DNA of 64,000 nucleotides from the NCBI RefSeq assembly GCF_030818935.1, contig NZ_JAUTBD010000001.1, positions 496,001 to 560,000 on the forward strand, given 5' to 3'. The notes beneath the pieces are model-generated. The model ran no database searches. It worked only from the letters and a program-made list of their open reading frames with translations, and was not told the origin of the DNA. The position numbers and the translations under genes were made by a program. This document shows positions 7,655 to 16,097 of the stretch, piece by piece (positions within the stretch are counted from its first letter, which is position 1; each line of letters starts with the position of its first letter). This stretch comes from Microbacterium sp. SORGH_AS_1204. Its GTDB lineage: Bacteria > Actinomycetota > Actinomycetes > Actinomycetales > Microbacteriaceae.

Positions 7655-8881
7655 TCAGACGGTCTCGGCCCGCGCGGCGTCGTGCCGCGGCGCCTTCCGT
7701 GTCGCGAAGCGGCGGGCGACCCGCCGCGCGAGGTGGTGGCTGGGGCGTTCGACGAGACGGAAGAACACCTCCGCCAGCCCGAGTGCGACGACGATCACGA
7801 TGGGTGAGAGCAGCAGGGGGTTGATCGACTCCGGAAGGAGCCGGCCGAATGCCACGATCATCGGCTCGTGCACGAGGTACAGGCTGAATGAGCGGGTGCC
7901 CAGCCAGCGCAGCGGGCGGACGCTGAGAAGGGCGCCGAGGCCCGGTGAAAGGATGACGAGGATGACGAGAAGCGCGGCGCCGAGCACCTGCAGCACCCGC
8001 GTGGCCGGTGCCACGAGGTCGAGCGCCCCCTCGCCGAGCGGAAGCGCGAACACCATCCAGTAGCTCGTGATCAGCACGACGGTGAGCACACCGAGCCACG
8101 CGAAGACGGGCGTCGGGTTGCGCAGCCGATCGCGCAGCGCCACCAGACGGTCCCACTCGAACGCGATGAGGCAGCCCAGCGCGAAGATGGGCAGCTGGAA
8201 CAGGGCACCGAGCGCGTAGGGGCGCTCGATCGGTCCCTCGTACGCGCCGACGACGAGCAGCGCGAGCACGAACGCGACCTTCAGGGCGAGGCCGCGTCGC
8301 CACTTCGCCGCGAACAGGATGAACAGCGGCAGCAGAAGCGAGAAGATGATCTCCCACTTCAGCGACCACAGCACCGTGTTCGTCATCCCCGGCTGCGCGG
8401 GCACGATGAGGATCAGATCGCGCAGGATGCCCAGCGGCACCGGATCCATGTGGATCTGCAGGAAGCGGCTGCCCTCGACCAGGTCGGGAAGCGCGTAGAT
8501 CCAGATGAGCGCCACGCCGATCGAGGCCCAGACCGGCAGGTAGAGCCGCACGAGACGGCTGGGGTAGTAGGCCCGCCAGTCCATCCGCGAGTGACGGGCG
8601 GGCAGGCACAGCACGAAACCACTGAGGACGAAGAACACGAAGACCGCGACCGACCCCTCCCACGGCAGATGAAGGGGAGTGTGGGTCAACCACCACATCG
8701 CATCGGCCGGCGTGGTGGTGGGGCGCGGATCCGCGAAGGGGGTGACGAAGTCGTCCGACAGCAGCAGGGAGTGCAGCAGCACGACGACCATCGCGGCGAC
8801 GCCGCGGAGTCCGTCGAGTCCCTCGATGCGTTGCCCACCGGCGTTCGGTCTCTGCGCGCTCGTCGTGGCAGCAATGTGCAT
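7655..8881 (-). CDS. acyltransferase family 3 (OafA/YrhL-like) membrane protein
   Basis: A 408-residue, roughly ten-helix integral membrane acyltransferase that O-acylates cell-surface or exported carbohydrates using a cytoplasmic acyl donor. The N-terminus carries the family signature RIEGLDGLRGVAAMVVVLLH: the Arg-rich start followed by the catalytic-type His in the first helix. FFVLSGFVLCLPARH follows after helix two, and later ARWRSFSLYLVHEP-like residues (GTRSFSLYLVHEPMIV) mark the family's C-terminal part. The start ATG at 8881 has GGGGGGAAG about 6 bases upstream. It stands alone between convergent and unrelated neighbours. The acceptor glycan is unknown; the glycan loci elsewhere in this window are possible sources. 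Confidence 0.88.
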   Translation of the reverse strand: MHIAATTSAQRPNAGGQRIEGLDGLRGVAAMVVVLLHSLLLSDDFVTPFADPRPTTTPADAMWWLTHTPLHLPWEGSVAVFVFFVLSGFVLCLPARHSRMDWRAYYPSRLVRLYLPVWASIGVALIWIYALPDLVEGSRFLQIHMDPVPLGILRDLILIVPAQPGMTNTVLWSLKWEIIFSLLLPLFILFAAKWRRGLALKVAFVLALLVVGAYEGPIERPYALGALFQLPIFALGCLIAFEWDRLVALRDRLRNPTPVFAWLGVLTVVLITSYWMVFALPLGEGALDLVAPATRVLQVLGAALLVILVILSPGLGALLSVRPLRWLGTRSFSLYLVHEPMIVAFGRLLPESINPLLLSPIVIVVALGLAEVFFRLVERPSHHLARRVARRFATRKAPRHDAARAETV

Positions 8882-8994
8882 GTGGTCTTCCCCCCGGCTG
8901 TGGCCCCGGCGTCAGCATAGGGACTCGGCGTGTCATCCGTGTAAAGCAATCGCCCCGGCCGGGAAGCGTGCGTCACCGCTGCCGGAACGAGGCG

Positions 8995-9024
8995 GGACCC
9001 CGGATGCCGTGGCATCCGGGGTCC
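8995..9024 (-). terminator. perfect 14-bp hairpin after the citrate carrier
   Basis: GGACCCCGGATGCC (8995-9008) and GGCATCCGGGGTCC (9011-9024) are perfect inverted repeats separated by only GT, 16 bases past the carrier stop on the minus strand. There is no U-tract. Both arms contain the GGATGCC heptamer. Confidence 0.65.
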
Positions 9025-9040
9025 TCTGATCGCTTCCGAT

Positions 9041-10567
9041 TCAGCCGAGCAGCGGTACCGCCCCCACGAGCACGCCGACGGCCAGCATGACGAGCGACAC
9101 GACGGTCGCGCGCCATAGCACCTTCTTGTGATGGTCGCCGAGGTTGACGCCGGCGAGCGAGACGAGAAGCAGGATCGCGGGCACCAGCGGGCTCTGCAGG
9201 TGCACCGGCTGCCCGGTGATCGAGGCACGGGCCATCTCGACCGGGGCGATGCCGTAGTTCGCGGCGCTCTCGGCGAGCACGGGAAGGATGCCGAAGTAGA
9301 ACGCGTCGTTCGACATGAAGAACGTGAACGGGATCGACAGCACACCGGTGATGACGGCGAGGAACGGACCCATCGACGACGGGATCACCTGGGTGATCCA
9401 GTCGGCCATCGCGGTCACCATGCCGGTGCCGTTCAGCACGCCGACCAGAACACCGGCCGCGAGCACCATCGACACGACGCCGACGATGCTGGGCGCGTGG
9501 GCGACGATCTCGTCGGCCTGCGAGCGCAGCTTGGGGAAGTTCACGACGAGGGCGACGGCGGCGCCGACCATGAAGACGAACGCGAGCGGGAACAGGTCCA
9601 TCACCAGCAGCACCATGACGGCCACCGTCAAGGCCAGGTTGAACCAGATGAGCTTCGGACGCAGCGTCGCGCGGTTGGGGTCGAGCATGGTGTCGGCCAT
9701 CGCGGTGTCGGCGGCCTCGACGAGCTGCGGGGCGGCCACGGCGTCGCGGCCGCCCCGGACGGTGACGATGTTGCCGGTGCGCAGCGAGGCGAGAGCGCCG
9801 GGCTTGTGCTCCGCGCCGCGGAAGATCTTCGGGGCACCCAGGCGGCCGAAGCCGCCGGGGCCGTCGATCTTGGCGGTGTCGATGGAGCCGGCGAGGCGCT
9901 TGCGCTCCGAGAGCCCCAGGAACCAGGCGAAGGCGAGGGCGACGACCAGGCCCGCCAGCAGCGACGGCAGCATCGGCACGAAGACGTCGGTGGGCTGCAG
10001 CCCGAGCGCGGTCGCGGCGCGGACGGTCGGGCCGCCCCACGGCACGATGTTGAGCGTGCCGTTCATCAGGCCCGCGACGCAGGTGAGCACGACGGGGCTC
10101 ATGCCCAGGCGCAGGTAGAGCGGCAGCATCGCCGAGGTGGTGATGATGAAGGTCGTCGAGCCGTCACCGTCGAGCGACACCGCACCAGCGAGGATGGCCG
10201 TGCCGAGCACGATCTTGGCCGGGTCGTCGCCCAGGAAGCGGGTGATGACGCGGATGAGCGGGTCGAACAGGCCGACGTCGATCATGATGCCGAAGTACAT
10301 GATCGCGAACAGCAGCAGGGCGGCGGTCGGCGCCATCTTGCCGATCGCGTCGATCACCATGTCGCCGAGGCCGAAGCCCGCGCCGGCGATGAGGCCGAAG
10401 ACCGTCGGAACGACGATGAGGGCGACCATCGGGGTCATGCGCCGCGTCATGATGAGGGCCATGAACGACAGGACCATCAGGAAGCCGAGGGCCACGAGCA
10501 CCCCGTCGGCGGGCGTGTAGGCCACCGGGTACTCGGCGGCTTCGGCCGCAAGGATCAGGGGGGTCAT
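9041..10567 (-). CDS. CitMHS-family citrate:cation symporter
   Basis: A 508-residue membrane carrier of the CitMHS family (Bacillus CitM/CitH), which imports citrate complexed with a divalent cation such as Mg2+ or Ca2+ in symport with protons. The sequence shows about twelve hydrophobic helices and family motifs AGAVSLDGDGSTTFIITTSA and LMNGTLNIVPWGGPTVRAA in the first half. FTFFMSNDAFYFGILPVLAE lies in the second half. A hydrophilic central loop spans about residues 210-285. The start ATG at 10567 has AAGGAGTCGCG upstream. It is divergent from a CitA/CitB-type two-component system, the classical arrangement for citrate-induced transport, which strongly supports the substrate class. The exact preferred metal is unknown. 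Confidence 0.9.
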   Translation of the reverse strand: MTPLILAAEAAEYPVAYTPADGVLVALGFLMVLSFMALIMTRRMTPMVALIVVPTVFGLIAGAGFGLGDMVIDAIGKMAPTAALLLFAIMYFGIMIDVGLFDPLIRVITRFLGDDPAKIVLGTAILAGAVSLDGDGSTTFIITTSAMLPLYLRLGMSPVVLTCVAGLMNGTLNIVPWGGPTVRAATALGLQPTDVFVPMLPSLLAGLVVALAFAWFLGLSERKRLAGSIDTAKIDGPGGFGRLGAPKIFRGAEHKPGALASLRTGNIVTVRGGRDAVAAPQLVEAADTAMADTMLDPNRATLRPKLIWFNLALTVAVMVLLVMDLFPLAFVFMVGAAVALVVNFPKLRSQADEIVAHAPSIVGVVSMVLAAGVLVGVLNGTGMVTAMADWITQVIPSSMGPFLAVITGVLSIPFTFFMSNDAFYFGILPVLAESAANYGIAPVEMARASITGQPVHLQSPLVPAILLLVSLAGVNLGDHHKKVLWRATVVSLVMLAVGVLVGAVPLLG

Positions 10568-10747
10568 CGCGACTCCTTCGTCGGGACGGGCGCGTACCTC
10601 GCGCTCGATGCGGCGACACTACGGATGCCGGGCGCCCGGCCGCGCGCTTGCTCGCATTGCGCGGGGTTATGCGCGTACCGTGTGTTCTGCGCATTTCGCG
10701 CACCGTCCCCGGTAGCGCACCGGGCGACGGACGGGTCGGAGGTGGGC
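10568..10747. promoter_or_regulatory. divergent control region of the citrate module
   Basis: The 180 bases between the carrier and sensor-kinase genes must hold both promoters. The AT-richer centre (about 10655-10705) has repeated TGCGC-type elements: CATTGCGCGG, TTATGCGCG and TTCTGCGCATTTCGCGC. These could be binding sites for the CitB-like regulator. This is inferred from position and repetition only. Confidence 0.4.
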
Positions 10748-12397
10748 ATGCGGTTCGCCACACGGATGCTCGTCGTCCAGGTCGCCACGCAGGTCGCGGT
10801 CGTCGCCGTGTGCACCGCCGTCTTCGCGTGGCTCGGCGTGCAGCAGTTGAAGGCCGAGGCCGACTCCTCGGCGCTGAACATCGCCCGCTCCGTCGCCGAA
10901 TCGCCGCAGGTGCGAGATCTGGTGACGGCGTACTCCGCCGACCCCGGCACCCCGGACGCGGCCGACCTGCGCGACGACGTGCTCCAGCGGTACGCCGCCG
11001 ACGTCACCGAGCGCACCGAGGGGCTGTTCGTCGTCATCACCGACGACCACGGCATCCGCCTCGCCCATCCCGATCCCGACCGCCTCGGCGAGGTCGTCAG
11101 CACGAGCTTCGCCGACGCGCTGGCCGGACGCGAGGTCGTCACGTGGGAGGTCGGCACGCTGGGGGAGTCGGCCCGGGCGAAGGTGCCGGTGTACCCGCCC
11201 GCCGGTGGCGCTCCCGTGGGTGAGGTCAGCGTCGGCTTCGAGCGGGCGAGCGTCTTCGACGACCTGCCGGCTCTGATCGCTGGCATCGCCGTGGCGGTGC
11301 TGCTGGCCGTCGCCATCGGGGCGCTCGTCGCGCTGCTCATGCGTCGCCGCCTCGAGCGGCTGACGCTCGGCGTACAGCCCGAGGAGCTCGCCGCCCTCGT
11401 GCAGACGCAGACCGCCGTGCTCGAGAGCGCCGACGAGGGCGTCCTCGCGCTCGACGACGCGCGGGTCGTGCGCGTGTGCACCGCCGCGGCCGAGAGGCTC
11501 CTCGGCATCACGGATGCCGTGGGCCGCCCCCTCGCCGACCTCGGACTCCCGCCGGCCGTGGTCGCCGCGCTCACCGGGGCCGGAGCGAGCAGGGGCCTGC
11601 CGATCGGCGATCGCGTCGTCTTCGTCGACGTGCGGCCGGTGCGTCGCGGCTCGCACGCGCTCGGCCGGGTCGCGGTGCTGCGCGACCGCACCGACGTGGC
11701 CGCCCTGTCGGGGCGCCTCGACAGCGTGCGCGCGATGGGCGACGCGCTGCGCGTGCAGCGGCACGAGAACGCCAACCGCCTGCACGCGGCGGTGGGGCTG
11801 CTCGACGCCGACCGCACCGACGAGGCCCGCGCGTTCCTCGCCGATCTCGTCGACCGCGGGTCCGTCGACTGGGCGGTGCCCGGCATCGACCTCGTGGGCG
11901 ACGCGATGCTGCAGTCGTTCCTCGGGGCGAAGGCCCTCGCCGCCCGCGAGCGCGGGGTGACGTTGCGCGTCTCCGACGACACGTACCTCCGCGGCACGGT
12001 CGACGACGTCGAAGACGTGGTCGCGGTGCTCGGCAACCTCGTCGACAATGCGATCACCGCCACGGCATCCGGTTCCGAACCGCGCGAGGTCGATGTCGCC
12101 GTGCTGGGCGACGGCGATGCGGTGGTGCTGACCGTGTCCGACACGGGCGGCGGTATCGCCGACGTGGAGGCCGTGTTCGCCGGGCGCGAGCGTGGAGACG
12201 ACCCGGCCGCGGTGCACGGCCTGGGCATCGGTCTGCCGCTCTCGCGCGAGTTCGCGCGGCGCCGCGGCGGCGACGTGTGGGTCGTCGACCCCGGCGGTGA
12301 CGGGCGCGGTGCCGTGGTGGCGGCACGTCTGCCCGGGGTCCTCCGCCCGGGGGCCGTCTCGCCCGATCCCGGCCCGACAGGGGGACACTCCGCATGA
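10748..12397 (+). CDS. CitA/DcuS-type sensor histidine kinase
   Basis: A 549-residue membrane sensor. ATG 10748 follows GGAGG with 5 bases spacing. A first helix (about 7-30) and a second (about 175-198) bracket an extracytoplasmic single-Cache domain, where this family binds citrate or C4-dicarboxylates (FVVITDDHGIRLAHPDPDRL, then GEVSVGFE). A cytoplasmic PAS domain (about 212-310) precedes a SpoB-type dimerisation helix whose phospho-acceptor is His339 in LRVQRHENANRLH. The HATPase domain follows, with LVDNAITA (N box), SDTGGGI and GLGIGLPL (G boxes). The stop overlaps the response-regulator ATG. Position next to the CitMHS carrier suggests citrate sensing. This is a strong call for the family and good for the ligand class. 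Confidence 0.92.
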   Translation: MRFATRMLVVQVATQVAVVAVCTAVFAWLGVQQLKAEADSSALNIARSVAESPQVRDLVTAYSADPGTPDAADLRDDVLQRYAADVTERTEGLFVVITDDHGIRLAHPDPDRLGEVVSTSFADALAGREVVTWEVGTLGESARAKVPVYPPAGGAPVGEVSVGFERASVFDDLPALIAGIAVAVLLAVAIGALVALLMRRRLERLTLGVQPEELAALVQTQTAVLESADEGVLALDDARVVRVCTAAAERLLGITDAVGRPLADLGLPPAVVAALTGAGASRGLPIGDRVVFVDVRPVRRGSHALGRVAVLRDRTDVAALSGRLDSVRAMGDALRVQRHENANRLHAAVGLLDADRTDEARAFLADLVDRGSVDWAVPGIDLVGDAMLQSFLGAKALAARERGVTLRVSDDTYLRGTVDDVEDVVAVLGNLVDNAITATASGSEPREVDVAVLGDGDAVVLTVSDTGGGIADVEAVFAGRERGDDPAAVHGLGIGLPLSREFARRRGGDVWVVDPGGDGRGAVVAARLPGVLRPGAVSPDPGPTGGHSA

Positions 12398-13045
12398 CCG
12401 ACATCCGCGTCCTCGTCGTCGACGACGATTTCCGCGTCGCGGGCCTGCACCGCGACGCCGTCTCGTCACGCCCCGGTTTCGTCGCCCTCGAACCCGCGCG
12501 CACCGTGGGGGAGGCTCGTGCCGCCCTCGCGGCGCATCGACCTGACCTAGTGCTCGCCGACGTGTACCTTCCCGACGGCGACGGGGTGGAGCTCGTCCGC
12601 ACGACCGGCGTCGACGCCTTCGTGCTGTCGGCGGCGACGGATGCCGAGACCGTCCGCCGCGCGTTCACCGCCGGCGCCCTCGCCTACCTGGTGAAGCCGT
12701 TCGACACCCGCGTGCTGGCGGAACGCCTCGACCGGTATGCCCGCTACCGCAACCTGCTGACCAGCAGTCGACCGCTCTCGCAGGACGACATCGACCGCGC
12801 GGCATCCATCATGCGCGGCGAGCGAGAGGGGCCGTCGCTCGCCCGATCGGCGACGGAGCAGACGGTGCTGGCCGCCCTCGGCGCTGACGAAGCCTCGGCG
12901 AGCGAGGTGGCTGAGCGCATCGGGGTGTCGCGTGCGACGGCGCAGCGTCACCTCACGGCCTTGGCCGAGCGCGGTCTGGTGCAGGTGAGCCTGCGGTACG
13001 GCTCGACCGGCCCGCCCCGAGCACCGCTTCCGCGCCGCCGCCTGA
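12394..13045 (+). CDS. CitB/DcuR-type response regulator, frameshifted near its 3' end
   Basis: The gene begins at ATG 12394, overlapping the kinase stop by 4 bases. The receiver domain shows VVDDDFR (acidic pocket D10-D12), the phospho-acceptor Asp56 in LVLADVYLPDGDG and Lys101 in YLVKPFD. The C-terminal HTH follows (ASEVAERIGVSRATAQRHL, then LRYGSTG). Family members end with GSTGRPEHR-(F/Y)R and a short tail. Here the frame changes right after GSTG, and EHRFRAAA followed by a stop at 13043-13045 is present one frame away. Dropping one C in the run at about 13009-13017 restores the expected 216-residue protein. Unrepaired, translation would run on to 13359 through non-coding repeats. It would control the adjacent carrier. 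Confidence 0.85.
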
Positions 13046-13046
13046 G

Positions 13047-13247
13047 GTCGGCAGACCCGGCCGCCGGCGTGTCCCACTTCGTGCCGTTTCGGCCTGCCGT
13101 TTTCGCACGTTTCGGGACATCCGCTTCGCGTAAGCAGGCCCGGCGGCCGGCGTGTCCCGCTTCGTGCCGTTTAGGCCGGCCGTTTTCGCACGTTTCGGGA
13201 CATCCCCGCGTCGGCAGGCCCGGCGGCCGGCGTGTCCCGCTTCGTGC
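13047..13247. repeat. tandem palindromic (REP-like) repeat, 2.5 copies
   Basis: Units begin GTGTCCC at 13069, 13152 and 13232 (spacing 83 and 80 bases). Each full unit is an imperfect palindrome. In the second, GTGTCCCGCTTCGTGC (13152-13167) is complementary in most positions to GCACGTTTCGGGACAT (13188-13203) around a GGCCGGCC core. Copy one has its arms at 13069-13084 and 13105-13120. Copy three holds only the left arm. It lies between the response regulator and the convergent GH13 gene and could act as a terminator as well as being a dispersed repeat. Confidence 0.75.
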
Positions 13248-13318
13248 GATCCGCAGCCCGACCGGCACACGAAGGGGACACTCGACCGCGGGTGCACACG
13301 GAACAGGGATGCCGTCGC

Positions 13319-14602
13319 TCAGGCCTCCAACACCGCCCATCCACGAGGCCCCAGGCTGATGCGACCGGCGGCCAGCGACCCGGTGCCGGCGACGATTGCA
13401 TGCCCATCGGCGACCGGCAGCGACACCGACTCGTCGCCGATGTTCAGCGCCACCACGACGGCATCGTCACCCACCGCCGTCCGCAGCGCGACCGCGGTGT
13501 TGGCGACCTCGATCACGTCGGTGTGCGCCCGCCAGAGCCACGGCTTGCGCCGCCGCAGCGCGATGAGGGCCTGATGCGCCTCGAGGATGCGGGCGTCCGG
13601 CGAAGCCTCGCCCGGCGTCGCGGGGAACTCCGGTCTCACCGCGTCGTCGCCGCCGAGGCGCTCCTCCTTCACGCCCGTCCAGCCGAACTCGTCGCCGGCG
13701 TAGACCGACGGGGTGCCGGTGACCGTGAAGAGCACCGCGAGGGCGTGCGGCACCAGCTCGGCTCCGATCGCCGACGCGATGCGGGTGACGTCGTGGTTGC
13801 CCACGAAGGTCTGCGGTGCGAACGTCGCGAGCAGCTCGTTGTGCCGCTCGATCGCGTGGCTCAGCTCGAAGAGGTTCCCGTCGGCGATCCCGTGCCAGAT
13901 GCCCTGCCAGAGCTCGTACTGCGTGAGCGAGTCCATCGTCGACTCCTCGACGATCCGGGCGGCTTCGCCGTGGATCACCTCACCGACGAACCACGCCTCG
14001 GGGAAGCGTTCGCGCACGCGCGGCAGCACCTCGGCCCAGAACGACGAGGGCACCGCGTACGCGGCATCCAATCTCCACCCGTCGATCCCTCGATCGAGCC
14101 AGTGGCACATCACATCGACGACGAGGTCGACGACCGCGGGGGAGGAGTGGTCGAGGGCGACGAGCGCGTCATGCCCCTCGAAGACGTCGGCCTCGAAGCG
14201 TCCGTCGACCCAGCGGCCGCGGAAGAGGTTCGGGCCGTCCTCCGTCAGGCTCGTGAAGGCGGCGTGCCCACGCCCCACATGGTTGAAGACACCGTCGAGC
14301 AGGATCCGGATGCCGCGTTCCCGCGCTGCCGCGACGAGACGGTCGAAGTCGCCGTCGTCGCCCAGCCGCGGGTCGATGCGGAAGTGGTCGACGGTGTCGT
14401 AACCGTGCGTCTCGGATGCGAAGACGGGACCGAGGAGCAGGCCGTTCAGGCCCAGCTCGATCACGTGGTCGAGCCACGGCTCGAGGCGTTCGAGGCGGTG
14501 TTGCGGCGCAGCATCCGGGCGCGTGCGGTCGCGAATGGGTGCGCCGACGAATCCCAGCGGGTAGACGTGCCACCAGATGACGTGCTCGGGCCACGCGGGC
14601 AT
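13319..14602 (-). CDS. GH13 alpha-amylase-family glycosidase (short form)
   Basis: A 427-residue cytoplasmic GH13 enzyme acting on alpha-glucosidic bonds. I set the start at ATG 14602, with GGAGGAG 5 bases upstream, rather than 35 codons earlier. The (beta/alpha)8 motifs are visible: DGVFNHVGRGH (motif I), GIDGWRLDAAY with nucleophile Asp179, AWFVGEVIHG with acid/base Glu208, and FVGNHDVTRIA with Asp271. No signal peptide is present, so it probably works on imported oligosaccharides. It is shorter than typical alpha-glucosidases, with the B domain reduced to NLFRGRWVDGRFEADVFEG. It lies upstream of the ROK regulator on the same strand and belongs to the maltose/alpha-glucan locus. Exact specificity is unknown. 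Confidence 0.88.
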   Translation of the reverse strand: MPAWPEHVIWWHVYPLGFVGAPIRDRTRPDAAPQHRLERLEPWLDHVIELGLNGLLLGPVFASETHGYDTVDHFRIDPRLGDDGDFDRLVAAARERGIRILLDGVFNHVGRGHAAFTSLTEDGPNLFRGRWVDGRFEADVFEGHDALVALDHSSPAVVDLVVDVMCHWLDRGIDGWRLDAAYAVPSSFWAEVLPRVRERFPEAWFVGEVIHGEAARIVEESTMDSLTQYELWQGIWHGIADGNLFELSHAIERHNELLATFAPQTFVGNHDVTRIASAIGAELVPHALAVLFTVTGTPSVYAGDEFGWTGVKEERLGGDDAVRPEFPATPGEASPDARILEAHQALIALRRRKPWLWRAHTDVIEVANTAVALRTAVGDDAVVVALNIGDESVSLPVADGHAIVAGTGSLAAGRISLGPRGWAVLEA

Positions 14603-14753
14603 GCGTTCTCCTCCGCCCGGCGGCTTCGGAACCGGGCCCCTCGACGCTATTGGCGTCCGGGTCTGACGCGGCGGGGGTTGCGGCCGTCCCGCTCCGCCTG
14701 GAGGCATCCTCGTCGGCGAGGGTTGCGCGCCGTCGACTCAGAAGCCCTCGCGC

Positions 14754-15989
14754 TCATGCCCGCGCCCGGTCGTCCTCCGGCAGGGCGAAGACGTCGAGGT
14801 CGAGCGCGTGCGTCCGCGCGGCCTCCACCGCCGCGGCGACGGCCCCGATCGAGACGATGTCGGCGCCCAGGCTCGAGGCGACGATCTGCGGAGGCGGCAG
14901 GTGCAGCGACGGGGGGATGGCGTCGATCGCGGCCGCGATGATCGGTTCCGCCCCGGCGGCGATCGCTCCCGACACGATCACCCGCTCCACGTCGAAGAGG
15001 CTGCCGAAGATCGCCGCCACCCCGGCGAGCGCCGCGCCCACCTCGCGCGCGACGCCCAGGGCCCCCGCGTCTCCGGCGGCCGCGAGGTCGAGCACGGTCT
15101 TCGCCTCGAGCGTGTCGGGATCTACGGTGCGCAGGGCGCTGTCGGCGGGAAGCGCGCCGGATGCCAGCGCGGCTCGTGCCGCCTCGACACACCGCGGCGC
15201 GAGACCCCAGGCGCTGCCGACGCCTTCGACGCGGTCGAACGCGACGGTCTCGCCCGCGCCGCCGTGCGTGCCGCGCAGCAGGCGCCCGTCGACGCTGATG
15301 CCGGCGCCGAAGCGTTCTCCGGCCAGCAGTGCGACGAAGTCGGCGCACTCGACGGCGGCGCCGTGGGTGCGTTCGGCGACGGCGGCGAGGGTGGCGTCGT
15401 TCTCCACCCGCACCAGCGGTGCCCACGCGGCGAACGTGTCGACGAAGTCGGGGTTCATGCGGGCCCAGAACCCGTCGTGGTGCACGGGTGAGCGGCCGTG
15501 CCGGTCGACGGGAGCGGGGACGCCGACGCAGAGGGCGACGATCGCGTCGCGCGAGCGCCGCGCGCGGGTGAGCGCGGCGTCGACCGTCGCCTCTGCGGCT
15601 CGTCGGCGTCGCTCGGGCGAGTCGAGCTCGGGGTCGACGGTCAGGCGCGAGGCGCCGATGGTGCGCCCGCGCAGGTCGGCGACGGTCGCCGTGAGGTGCC
15701 CGCGGCCGGCGTCGACGCCGACCACCACCCCGGCGTCGGGTCGGAAGGCGAAGCGGCGCGCGGGGCGGCCCTTCGAGTACTCCCCGACCGCGCGGGCATT
15801 GGGCATCTCCGCGAGGAGCCCGCGCGCGGTGAGCTCGTCGACGACGTCGATGGCCGTCGAGCGGGTGAGTCCTACTGCCGCGATCACGTCGCTGGCGGTG
15901 AACGCCTCGGAGTCCCAGGCCGCCGCGAGCACCGCGTCGAGGTTGTGGCGGCGCAGCGAGGGCGTCGCCGTCATGGCATCCATCGGCAC
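14754..15989 (-). CDS. ROK-family transcriptional repressor of the alpha-glucan locus
   Basis: A 411-residue regulator with an N-terminal winged HTH (about 20-85: FTASDVIAAVGLTRSTAIDVV, then GRPARRFAF wing) fused to a ROK sugar-kinase-like domain (VVGVDAGRGHLTATVADLRG, ALCVGVPAPVD, RGTHGGAGE). The sugar-binding domain typically releases the HTH from DNA on binding a sugar. I chose GTG 15989, which has AAAGGGG 6 bases upstream; ATG 15983 and 15974 are alternatives. The CxCGxxGC zinc motif usual after the GGAGE segment is absent (FDRVEGVGSAWGLAPRC instead). It is divergent from the ABC importer, and a perfect palindrome lies between them, so it most likely represses that operon. Confidence 0.88.
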   Translation of the reverse strand: MPMDAMTATPSLRRHNLDAVLAAAWDSEAFTASDVIAAVGLTRSTAIDVVDELTARGLLAEMPNARAVGEYSKGRPARRFAFRPDAGVVVGVDAGRGHLTATVADLRGRTIGASRLTVDPELDSPERRRRAAEATVDAALTRARRSRDAIVALCVGVPAPVDRHGRSPVHHDGFWARMNPDFVDTFAAWAPLVRVENDATLAAVAERTHGAAVECADFVALLAGERFGAGISVDGRLLRGTHGGAGETVAFDRVEGVGSAWGLAPRCVEAARAALASGALPADSALRTVDPDTLEAKTVLDLAAAGDAGALGVAREVGAALAGVAAIFGSLFDVERVIVSGAIAAGAEPIIAAAIDAIPPSLHLPPPQIVASSLGADIVSIGAVAAAVEAARTHALDLDVFALPEDDRARA

Positions 15990-16039
15990 GCTTGACCCCT
16001 TTCGGTTCTGCTGCAATACTGCCTGCACGACATTGATTT

Positions 16040-16059
16040 GGCGAGTAGATTTACTCGCC
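16040..16059. promoter_or_regulatory. perfect palindromic operator between ROK repressor and ABC importer
   Basis: GGCGAGTA (16040-16047) and TACTCGCC (16052-16059) form a perfect inverted repeat around GATT. It is the only long symmetrical site in the 108-base divergent gap. Position and symmetry make it the likely ROK-binding site controlling both directions. Confidence 0.7.
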
Positions 16060-16097
16060 GACACAACATATTCGCAGTGCGGCGGAGGAGGAACCAG

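Noticed and set aside
9128..10747. Upstream extension of the sensor-kinase frame by 540 codons
   Set aside because: It is antisense to the CitMHS carrier, is Asp/His/Arg-rich, and the ATG at 10748 has a strong GGAGG site.
13046..13359. C-terminal extension of the CitB-like regulator through the repeats
   Set aside because: The residues come from palindromic repeats and the expected family C-terminus ends at 13045 in the neighbouring frame.
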